From assembly GCF_000410875.1 (NCBI RefSeq), contig NZ_AROI01000015.1:1-64000 (forward strand): a stretch of 64,000 bases of DNA, read 5' to 3'. Position 1 is the first letter of the stretch. Each line of letters starts with the position of its first letter. This stretch comes from Halopseudomonas pelagia CL-AP6. Lineage in GTDB: Bacteria > Pseudomonadota > Gammaproteobacteria > Pseudomonadales > Pseudomonadaceae. The notes under the pieces were generated by a model. That model was not told where the DNA came from. It saw nothing but the letters and a program-made list of their open reading frames with translations, and made no database searches. The position numbers and the translations under genes are program-made. This document shows positions 57,048 to 64,000 of the stretch, in pieces.

Positions 57048-57971
57048 ATGCTCGAGCTACGTCACCTGCGCACCCTCGCCACCCTGCGTGAAGCCGAAAG
57101 CCTGGTGGAGGCAGCCGAGCGCTTGCACCTGACGCAGTCAGCGCTATCGCACCAGCTTAAGGATCTGGAAGAACGCCTGGGTCTGCCGCTGTTCGTACGC
57201 AAGAGCAAGCCGGTGCGCTTTACCAGCGCTGGTCTGCGGTTGTTACGTCTTGCCGATAACCTGTTACCGCAGGTGCGCCAGGCCGAGCGTGACCTGCAAC
57301 GTCTGGCCGGCGGCCAGGCCGGACGCCTGCATATGGCCATTGAGTGCCATAGCTGCTTCCAGTGGTTGATGCCAACCATCGATCAGTTCCGCAACGCCTG
57401 GCCGGAAGTAGAAGTCGATTTTGCCTCTGGGTTCTTTTTCGCGCCCCTGCCCGCCCTGGCGCGTGGCGAGCTGGATCTGGTGGTTACTTCAGATCCACAG
57501 GAGATCAACGGCATCACTTACGTACCGCTGTTTACCTACGAGGCGGTATTGGCAATCAGCAACCAGCATCCGCTGGTCAGCCGCAACCATATAGAACCGC
57601 CGGACTTGGCCGCAGAAACGCTGATCAGCTACCCGGTTGATCGTGAACGCCTGGATATCTTCAAACAGTTTCTCGACCCCGCTGGCGTGGAGCCGCTTGC
57701 AGTGCGCAACGCCGAGCTGACGGTAATGATGATGCAACTGGTTGCCTCCGGTCGCGGCGTTTGCTGCCTGCCCAACTGGGCCATTGCCGAGTACCTGCAG
57801 CGCGGCTACGTGAGCGCCCGCCCACTCGGCGCCGAGGGCCTGTTCGGCACGCTCTACGCCGCCGTGCGTGAAGATATGCTGGAGATGTCTTACCTGCAGG
57901 ACTTCCTGCTCACTGCCAAAGATACGTCGTTTGCGACGCTAGATGGCGTCAGCGCCAAAATAAGCCACTAG
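57048..57971 (+). CDS. metR: LysR-family methionine regulator MetR
   Basis: The 307-aa activator starts MLELRHLRTLATLREAESLV after GAGG. It has the winged HTH (AAERLHLTQSALSHQLKDLE) and the effector domain (MAIECHSCFQWLMPTIDQF). Homocysteine is the usual co-inducer. It lies divergent from metE. Confidence 0.94.
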   Translation: MLELRHLRTLATLREAESLVEAAERLHLTQSALSHQLKDLEERLGLPLFVRKSKPVRFTSAGLRLLRLADNLLPQVRQAERDLQRLAGGQAGRLHMAIECHSCFQWLMPTIDQFRNAWPEVEVDFASGFFFAPLPALARGELDLVVTSDPQEINGITYVPLFTYEAVLAISNQHPLVSRNHIEPPDLAAETLISYPVDRERLDIFKQFLDPAGVEPLAVRNAELTVMMMQLVASGRGVCCLPNWAIAEYLQRGYVSARPLGAEGLFGTLYAAVREDMLEMSYLQDFLLTAKDTSFATLDGVSAKISH

Positions 57972-58115
57972 CCAGTTGATATATATTTCTCGCTTATGCC
58001 TGTTCATAAAAAACTGTTTACATCTATTCTGGATTGAGCATTGCTAAAAACTGTGCCAACTCAGGACCGTCCTATCTTCTGTCCTCTGATAACAACAATA
58101 ACCAGGAGAAGCTCG

Positions 58116-59981
58116 ATGTATAGTCGCGCAGGCAATAAAACACGCTCCATTTTCACGCAAAAAAGAACCTTGATTACCACCATCGCCCTGGCTACCGGCT
58201 CATTGGTACTCGCCGGCTGCCTGGGTGGCGGTGGTGGTAGTGATTCAGATGATCCCAGCCGTGCACAACTGACCCTGAGCAACGGGACTGTCAAAGGCAT
58301 TGTCACGGCCGACATGCTGATCTGGCATGGCCTACCTTATGCCCAGCCACCGGTCGGCGACCTACGCTGGCGTGCGCCTCTGCCGCCACAAAACTGGAGT
58401 GGCACCCTGGATGCCACCGAACGTGCTGCCGAATGCGTGCAGGCCGAAACCACCACCCAGTGGCTGCGCACCACCAATATGGTGGGCGATGAGGATTGCC
58501 TGATCGTCGATATCTACCGCCCCAACCGCAGTGACTTCCAGGATGAAGCTCTACCTGTGTACGTATGGATTCACGGCGGTTCAAACAATTTTGGTACTGC
58601 CAAACAGTACGACGGCCGTGCCCTGGCCAATCACTCCGACGTGGTCGTGGTCGTAGTGCAATATCGGCTCGGACCATTGGGCTGGTTTTTCCACCCGGAT
58701 GTACAGACCGGCGGCGCGGATGATGCACTGTCAGACTCGGGCAACTTCGGCACGCTGGACACCATTCGCGCATTGGAATGGATCCAGACCAATATTGCCG
58801 ATTTCGGCGGCGATCCTGACAACGTGACCATCACCGGCGAATCCGCCGGCGCGCATAATGTGCTCAATTTGATGGTCTCGCCGGAGGCCGGCGGCGGGCT
58901 CTTCCACCGCGCCATGTCCCAGAGCGGCGCAATGAATACCGTTAGCCCCTCCAGCGCACGCAATTCGGCCAACAGCCATATCGAATGGTTGATTCGCCTG
59001 CTGGAAGACCGCAAAACACCCAGTACCCCCATCAGCGAGGCCGATGCCACGCAAATGCGTGAAGAGATGGAAGCCGCCGGTACCCTGGACGAATACCTGC
59101 GTGCGGCCGAAGGCCGGGACCTCTACCAGGCGGTAGTCAACTACAACACGCTCGGCGTTTACGGTGCAATCGAGGACGGTACGGTGATTCCCACCGGCGG
59201 TTGGATTCCCAGCTTCACTAGCGGCAATTTCAACAATGTGCCGGTGATCCTGGGTGCCAACGAGTACGAGATGAAGTCATTCATGCCGCTGTACGGAGGA
59301 GCGGTTAAAGCGGCGCTGCCGAACGTGCCCTCACCCCCGGACAAAAGCTGGCTAGATCTGCTAGCCGTCGCCTTTACAGGCACCCAAACCCTGGACGAAG
59401 TGCTACCCACCCAGCAGGATAAAGATACCTACGAGATCACCGGCTACTACGGTGGGCGCGCCTGGCGGGCGAAATACGTAGATGAACTAGCGCGCCTGAT
59501 CAGCCAACACCAGCCCGCTACCTATGCCTATGATTTCCGCTGGGGCACCCAGTCGGGCCCCTCGCCGTTCAACTTCATCTACGGCGCCGGTCACGCAGGG
59601 GACATCTCTTTCTTCCTCGGTGCGGGTGAGGGTCTGTTCGAGCTGCCCTTCACCGATGAAAACCAAGCCGGGCGAGTTGAACTGCAGGAATCGATGATGA
59701 GCTATCTGGCCGACTTTGCTCGAGATGGCGACCCCAATGGCAGTGCCAGTTCAGCGCAACCTCAATGGGTTGCCTGGACGCCCGCGCCCGACCAGGACAA
59801 AGTCATCGTGTTTGACGCCTCCAACGCCGCAGCTGATGTCAGCATGTCCGCCGAAGAGCTAACGCTGGCAGGCGTCAACGCCGCCTGGACTACCGCGCTG
59901 GCAGCCGCCGGCCTGAGCCCGCAGGAAATCGGTACGCTGCCGTTCATCTTCGGCCAAACCGAGAACTACTCCACCCCGTAA
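58116..59981 (+). CDS. Type-B carboxylesterase lipoprotein
   Basis: The 621-aa protein starts after CAGGAG at the ATG at 58116. It has a lipoprotein signal (SLVLAGCLGGGGG), so it should be anchored on the outside or in the periplasm. Type-B motifs follow: GLPYAQPPVGDLRWRAP, WIHGGSNNFG (oxyanion hole), the nucleophile serine in ITGESAGAHNVL, the acid in GANEYEMKSF, and the histidine in YGAGHAGDISFF. It could cleave lipid or polymer esters; the true substrate is unknown. A terminator follows. Confidence 0.9.
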   Translation: MYSRAGNKTRSIFTQKRTLITTIALATGSLVLAGCLGGGGGSDSDDPSRAQLTLSNGTVKGIVTADMLIWHGLPYAQPPVGDLRWRAPLPPQNWSGTLDATERAAECVQAETTTQWLRTTNMVGDEDCLIVDIYRPNRSDFQDEALPVYVWIHGGSNNFGTAKQYDGRALANHSDVVVVVVQYRLGPLGWFFHPDVQTGGADDALSDSGNFGTLDTIRALEWIQTNIADFGGDPDNVTITGESAGAHNVLNLMVSPEAGGGLFHRAMSQSGAMNTVSPSSARNSANSHIEWLIRLLEDRKTPSTPISEADATQMREEMEAAGTLDEYLRAAEGRDLYQAVVNYNTLGVYGAIEDGTVIPTGGWIPSFTSGNFNNVPVILGANEYEMKSFMPLYGGAVKAALPNVPSPPDKSWLDLLAVAFTGTQTLDEVLPTQQDKDTYEITGYYGGRAWRAKYVDELARLISQHQPATYAYDFRWGTQSGPSPFNFIYGAGHAGDISFFLGAGEGLFELPFTDENQAGRVELQESMMSYLADFARDGDPNGSASSAQPQWVAWTPAPDQDKVIVFDASNAAADVSMSAEELTLAGVNAAWTTALAAAGLSPQEIGTLPFIFGQTENYSTP

Positions 59982-60000
59982 AGCCCATCATGCTCGGAGT

Positions 60001-60027
60001 AAAACGGGACTCAGGTCCCGTTTTTTT
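60001..60027 (+). terminator. Terminator after the carboxylesterase
   Basis: The stem AAACGGGAC-TCAG-GTCCCGTTT is followed by a run of T. It ends the esterase transcript. The rest of the gap to 60220 shows no gene. Confidence 0.9.
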
Positions 60028-60220
60028 ATTACGTTGCGCCCCGGCTTGCTGTTAGTCAGGCCTAAACCCAACAAAGCGCCAGCGCATGTCTCAAATTTAA
60101 CCCAAATAGGCGAATGTGATGCACTAGCTTCGACGTTAGGATTTGTCTCGTACCGAGCCTGATACTGGTTCAACCAGCGGTCTCAACCGACATAAAAACA
60201 ACCTCGAAGAGAGATCAACA

Positions 60221-61078
60221 ATGAAGTCAACCACCTGTACACTCACCGCCCTTGCCGGGGCAATGCTCTTGTCCACGTCCGTACTGGCGACCAACCCCAC
60301 TCCGCCTCCAAGCAGCGGTGACGGCACCTTCCCACCGGTATCAAGCTTTGACGGCAGCGGCCCCTTTGCCACCACCAGTGGTAATGAGGGCCCCAGCTGC
60401 CGCATCTACCGGCCGCGCACCCTGGGTGAAAACGGCTTGCGCCACCCGATCATCATTTGGGGCAATGGCACCGGCAGCACGCCGACCACCTACAGCAGCC
60501 TTCTCGACCACTGGGCCAGCCACGGCTTTGTGGTGGCCGCAGCGCGCACATCCAACGCCGGTTCAGGCGACGACATGATCGACTGCCTGGATTACCTGGT
60601 GCAGCAAAATGGCCGCAGCAGCGGCACCTATGCTGGCAACCTGGACGTTAACCGCGTGGGCAGCACCGGTCACTCGCAAGGGGGTGGTGGTTCAATCATG
60701 GCAGGGCGTGATAGCCGCGTTACGGTAACGGCGCCGTTCCAGCCCTATACCATCGGCCTGGGTCATCGCTCGTCCTCGCAGAGCCAACAGAATGGTCCGA
60801 TGTTTCTGATGACCGGCGGGCGCGACACCATCGCCTCACCCACACTGAATGCCGCACCGGTATTCAGCCGCGCCAACGTGCCGGTATTCTGGGGCGAACG
60901 CACCACTGCCAGTCACTTTGAACCTGTCGGCAATGGCGGCGACTACCGTGGCCCATCAACTGCGTGGTTCCGCTACCACCTGATGGACGACACCTCGGCA
61001 GAAAGCACCTTTTACGGCAGCAACTGTGGCCTGTGCAGCAACTTCCGTTGGGATGTGCAGCGCAAAGGCATCAATTGA
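60221..61078 (+). CDS. Secreted alpha/beta hydrolase with PETase/cutinase-like active site
   Basis: The 285-aa protein has a signal peptide (MKSTTCTLTALAGAMLLSTS, cleaved near VLATN). The nucleophile elbow is GHSQGGGGS, close to the GxSMGGGGS of polyester hydrolases of the cutinase/PETase group. The aspartate in TGGRDTIASP and the histidine in TTASHFEPV occupy the expected places. A C-terminal cysteine pair (SNCGLCSNFRW) may form a disulfide. GAGAG precedes the ATG. It sits between terminators, next to another secreted esterase and a TetR-type regulator. Natural substrates may be lipid, cutin-like or polyester; this is inference. Confidence 0.8.
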   Translation: MKSTTCTLTALAGAMLLSTSVLATNPTPPPSSGDGTFPPVSSFDGSGPFATTSGNEGPSCRIYRPRTLGENGLRHPIIIWGNGTGSTPTTYSSLLDHWASHGFVVAAARTSNAGSGDDMIDCLDYLVQQNGRSSGTYAGNLDVNRVGSTGHSQGGGGSIMAGRDSRVTVTAPFQPYTIGLGHRSSSQSQQNGPMFLMTGGRDTIASPTLNAAPVFSRANVPVFWGERTTASHFEPVGNGGDYRGPSTAWFRYHLMDDTSAESTFYGSNCGLCSNFRWDVQRKGIN

Positions 61079-61109
61079 GCTGCGTCGAACCGCACTGCTG
61101 ATCTGAACC

Positions 61110-61137
61110 GCCGGTTATCTTTCGATAACCGGCTTTT
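61110..61137 (+). terminator. Terminator after the secreted hydrolase
   Basis: The stem GCCGGTTATC-TTTC-GATAACCGGC is followed by TTTT. Confidence 0.9.
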
Positions 61138-61250
61138 AAAACCGACAATTCATCCAATGATTCACCGCCGGGACACTTCTAATCTTGGTATCGCCCTTGC
61201 TACTATAGGCGCCGAGAGAGCCAATACATAAAGTCACACAGGCAGTGAAT

Positions 61251-61874
61251 ATGAGCAGTCAACCTACCCCCCTTTCCATGGCGTTATCCCAGCGCAAGTC
61301 TGATGAGCGCGCCACTCCGATCACCGCCTTTCGCATGGCCACACGCTGGTGGCTAGAAGGCCGCCGGCTAAACCTGTCATTGCTGGCTGAAGAGCTGGGC
61401 ATTGGCCGCGCTACGCTGATGCGCTGGGTGGGCAACAAGGATCTGCTGATGGGCGAGATCCTCTGGTCACAGTACAAACTTATTTACGACAAGGCCATTG
61501 AGCGCGCCGCTGAAGACGCGTCACTGGATGGGATTGAGTTTCTGGTACAGATCTATACCGATATCAATATCGCGCTGATCAATGCCAAACCCATGCATGA
61601 CTTCCTGCACGCCGAGCCGCAGTGGGGTCTGCAGCTGCTGACATCGAATATCTCCGGCCTACAAAGCCGGCTGATTGAAACCTGGCGGCAACTGTTCGAC
61701 GAGCAAATCAAGGCGGGAAAAATCAATCCGGAAATGGATGCCGAGAGCCTGGCCTACTTCATCATTCGGATTGGCGAAGGCGCCATCTATTGCGATCTGA
61801 TCTGCGGGCGTACGCCCAATCCAGGCCCGGCCAGCCAGGCCTTCCGCCTGTTGGTTAACGGCCACAGCCGCTAG
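61251..61874 (+). CDS. TetR/AcrR-family regulator (QsdR-like)
   Basis: The 207-aa protein starts at the ATG at 61251; a GTG at 61245 would add two residues. Its helix-turn-helix (LSLLAEELGIGRATLMRWVG) sits further from the N-terminus than usual, after FRMATRWWLEGRRLN, as in QsdR-type TetR regulators. A helical ligand domain follows. It lies just downstream of the secreted hydrolase, which it may regulate. The ligand is unknown. Confidence 0.85.
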   Translation: MSSQPTPLSMALSQRKSDERATPITAFRMATRWWLEGRRLNLSLLAEELGIGRATLMRWVGNKDLLMGEILWSQYKLIYDKAIERAAEDASLDGIEFLVQIYTDINIALINAKPMHDFLHAEPQWGLQLLTSNISGLQSRLIETWRQLFDEQIKAGKINPEMDAESLAYFIIRIGEGAIYCDLICGRTPNPGPASQAFRLLVNGHSR

Positions 61875-61898
61875 CGTCATGCGTTCGGCCGGTGCGGC

Positions 61899-63494
61899 TC
61901 AGCTACGCCGCACCGGCCAATCGAGGCTGAAATCTGCACCACCCAGCGCTTCGGAACGCCCTACCCGGGCGCGCCCGTCATGCCAATAGATCACCCGCCG
62001 CACGATAGACAAACCCAGGCCGTAACCGCCCGAGGCCCGCGTGCGGCTGTCATCCAGACGCAGGAACGGAGTAAAGATGCGTTCGCGCCATTCTTCCTTG
62101 ATACCCGGGCCGTCATCTTCCACATGGATGCTACAGCGCCCGTAGGTAACCCGCGTGGTGATGCGCACCTGGCTCACCGCATGCCGCTGCGCATTACTCA
62201 CCAGGTTGGTAATAGCCCGCTGCAAATAAAGCGGCTCCGCCTCAATGCGCTGCGCCCGGCCCAAAGACAGGTCCTGCACCTCAAGCGTCACGTGCTGGTG
62301 CAGCGGCTCCAACTCTTTGACTACCCGCATGACCATCGCCGGCACATCGACCTCCTGCATGTTCAGTGCCGGGGCGCCTTGCTCCAGGCGGGCATAGGTC
62401 AGAATCTCGTCCACCAGTTTATCCAGCTCGCTGAGATCACCATCCATACCCTGCAAGTAGCGGGTCAGGTCAGCTTCATTGTCAGCGGTTTCGACCATTT
62501 CCAGACCAAAGCGCAGACGCGCGATCGGCGTGCGCAGCTCGTGGGAAACCGCGCCAATCATTTCCCGCTGGGTGCGCATCAGACGTTGCAGGTGGCTGGC
62601 CATATCATTGAAGGCCTTGGCCAGACGCCCTACCGAATCGGCCGCAGCTTCATCCACCCGGGCATTCAGATTGCCGCGGGTCAGGTGGGTGGCTGCTGCC
62701 TCCAGCACCATCAGGCGCTGCTCGAGCTGGCGTACCAACAGGTAGATCAGCAAGCCGGACAGAGTCAGGACCAGTAGCCCGATAATCAGCAACATCTGCG
62801 CCGGGTATTCTTTCATCTGATACAGCGGCCCCAGGCTCAACACCCACTCGGTGTCCGGGATCTTCATATACAGCAACACCGAATCGCCCTCCGGCCCGAG
62901 GGTCATCAGCGTATCCAGCTCGTCGAGGCGGCGACGCTGGTCAGCATCCAGGTCGGCTTCGTGTATACGGGTAAGAATCAGCGGGTAGCCAAAGCCTTTT
63001 TCCCGCCGCAGCTGTTGCAGCCGCGATGGCATATCCGCTTCCGGGGCACGAACCAGCTCATCGGAAATCAGAAACAGCGTGGCGCGACCCAACTGCTCGG
63101 TAATCCGGTGAATTTCCGTGGTCAGCACCATCTCGGTGCTTAAATCCACCAGGCTGTATACGCGCACATCGTCGTTGCCGCTGGGCTTGACCAACACCTG
63201 GCCGCGGATCAACCGCGCCCAACTGCTGGAATCCAGATTCAAATCATCCAGCGCTTTCAGCTCAAGTGGCACACCAATCAGCCGCTGCCAGGCTGCCATT
63301 GCCCGCAGGCGCTCGCTATCGTCCATGGGTTTGAGGTTGTCTGCCATCAGCCGGAAGGTGCCGCTGGCGATACGCTCGCGGTAATCCTCGGCACGCACGT
63401 CGTTGATCAGATGGATGCTAAGCAGCGCCAACAGCGACACCGTGACCAGAATCAGCAGCATGCCGCCATAAATGCGCAGGAAGATGGAATTCAT
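61899..63494 (-). CDS. rstB: Sensor histidine kinase, RstB-like
   Basis: The 531-aa membrane kinase has TM1 near residues 8-30, a long periplasmic sensor, TM2 (LLIIGLLVLTLSGLLIYLLV, about 240-260), a HAMP domain, HisKA (MIGAVSHELRTPIARLRFG), and HATPase boxes (AITNLVSNAQRHA, HVEDDGPGIKEE, GGYGLGLSIVRRV). Its ATG touches the stop of the response-regulator gene upstream (TGAATG), so the two form one operon. The signal is unknown. Confidence 0.9.
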   Translation of the reverse strand: MNSIFLRIYGGMLLILVTVSLLALLSIHLINDVRAEDYRERIASGTFRLMADNLKPMDDSERLRAMAAWQRLIGVPLELKALDDLNLDSSSWARLIRGQVLVKPSGNDDVRVYSLVDLSTEMVLTTEIHRITEQLGRATLFLISDELVRAPEADMPSRLQQLRREKGFGYPLILTRIHEADLDADQRRRLDELDTLMTLGPEGDSVLLYMKIPDTEWVLSLGPLYQMKEYPAQMLLIIGLLVLTLSGLLIYLLVRQLEQRLMVLEAAATHLTRGNLNARVDEAAADSVGRLAKAFNDMASHLQRLMRTQREMIGAVSHELRTPIARLRFGLEMVETADNEADLTRYLQGMDGDLSELDKLVDEILTYARLEQGAPALNMQEVDVPAMVMRVVKELEPLHQHVTLEVQDLSLGRAQRIEAEPLYLQRAITNLVSNAQRHAVSQVRITTRVTYGRCSIHVEDDGPGIKEEWRERIFTPFLRLDDSRTRASGGYGLGLSIVRRVIYWHDGRARVGRSEALGGADFSLDWPVRRS

Positions 63495-64000
63495 TCAGGG
63501 CTGAACAGCAACAAACAGGTAGCCCTTGCTACGCACTGTCTTGATGATGCGCGGCAGTTCGGGGTCGTCGCCGATTTTCGGCCGGATACGCGAGATGCGC
63601 ACGTCGATCGAGCGGTCCTGGCCGTCGTATTCGATGCCGCGCAGGGAATTGAAAATCTCCTCGCGGCTGAGCACGCGTCCGGCATTGTTGGCCAGCAACC
63701 AGAGCAGATCAAATTCCGCCCCGGTCAGATCAATCAGTTCATTCTGCAGCCAGGCCTCGCGGCGCGCCTGGTCGATCACCAGTGGTCCGAATGTCAAGCG
63801 CGTCACCTCGCGCTCTGCCAGCGGTTCATTGTCCGCACTGCGGCGTAGCAAGGCACGGATACGCGCCAGCAATACCTGTGGGCGCACTGGTTTGTTGACG
63901 TAATCGTCAGCGCCCAGCTCCAGCCCTTGAATATGATCTTCATCTTCGCTGCGCGCCGTCAGCATCAGGATTGGCCGCGCATAGCCAGTGGCGCGCAGGC
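63495..64000 (-). CDS. rstA: OmpR-family response regulator, RstA-like (5' end outside the window)
   Basis: The visible part has the end of the receiver (ILMLTARSEDEDHIQGLELG, ADDYVNKPVRP with the conserved lysine) and a full winged-helix DNA-binding domain (LTGAEFDLLWLLANNAGRVL, RSIDVRISRIRPKIGDDPE, VRSKGYLFVA). The phospho-aspartate lies beyond the right edge. It is the partner of the kinase that follows it. Confidence 0.92.
   Translation of the reverse strand, partial: LRATGYARPILMLTARSEDEDHIQGLELGADDYVNKPVRPQVLLARIRALLRRSADNEPLAEREVTRLTFGPLVIDQARREAWLQNELIDLTGAEFDLLWLLANNAGRVLSREEIFNSLRGIEYDGQDRSIDVRISRIRPKIGDDPELPRIIKTVRSKGYLFVAVQP

Overview
The window reads as chromosome of a gamma-proteobacterium of the Pseudomonas / Halopseudomonas group. 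From about 36.2 kb to the right end the genes are ordinary GC-rich Pseudomonas housekeeping genes. The order tRNA-Glu/tRNA-Gly, small membrane protein, GST, AAA ATPase, SagS-type hybrid kinase, glutathione peroxidase, MsrB, AlaA, HtpX resembles the PA2819.1-PA2830 neighbourhood of P. aeruginosa as I remember it. From the left edge to the tyrosine recombinase next to tRNA-Gly (34.6-36.2 kb) the DNA is an accessory island. It is full of insertion sequences, group II intron pieces and broken genes.

The island carries a complete medium-chain alkane degradation system of the P. putida GPo1 (OCT plasmid) type. An operon on the minus strand (10621 down to 769) encodes AlkB hydroxylase, AlkF and AlkG rubredoxins, AlkH aldehyde dehydrogenase, AlkJ alcohol dehydrogenase, AlkK acyl-CoA synthetase, AlkL outer-membrane porin and AlkN chemoreceptor. 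A second plus-strand unit (23319-27174) encodes the activator AlkS and the rubredoxin reductase AlkT. Electrons pass from NADH through AlkT and AlkG to AlkB. AlkJ, AlkH and AlkK then take the alcohol to acyl-CoA, AlkL admits the alkane and AlkN may sense it. An 18-bp dyad occurs upstream of both alkB and alkS and is the best candidate AlkS operator.

Between the two alk units (10.86-23.05 kb) lies a block of different, GC-rich DNA. It holds IS1595 and IS630 remnants, two related coiled-coil proteins (one exported, one cytoplasmic), a TetR regulator with a perfect operator-like palindrome, and an RND efflux operon (membrane fusion protein, pump, LpxR-like lipid A deacylase, outer-membrane channel). 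The fusion-protein gene is cut by a complete IS481-family element with a 6-bp target duplication. The lpxR-like gene is frameshifted.

The whole alk segment is bracketed by inverted copies of group II intron 3' ends: a 37-bp pair at 736-772 / 27282-27318 and a 142-bp pair at 220-361 / 27707-27848. The right copy belongs to a near-complete group II intron with a frameshifted reverse transcriptase. An IS66-family element starts at the very next base beyond its 5' end. Further right are an IS1182 tail, decayed thioesterase, SDR and GST genes, one intact BtrH-N/DUF4872-like gene, and the integrase.

The core region (36.2-64 kb) encodes redox repair (gpx, msrB), signalling (SagS-like kinase, RstAB-like system), amino-acid and cofactor synthesis (alaA, pdxB, metE/metR), RNA and translation modification (rlmM, tusA, epmC), a MATE pump, a PhaG-like transacylase, and a pair of secreted esterases/hydrolases. 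One of these has a PETase/cutinase-like active-site signature. No CRISPR array, rRNA gene or replication origin was seen.
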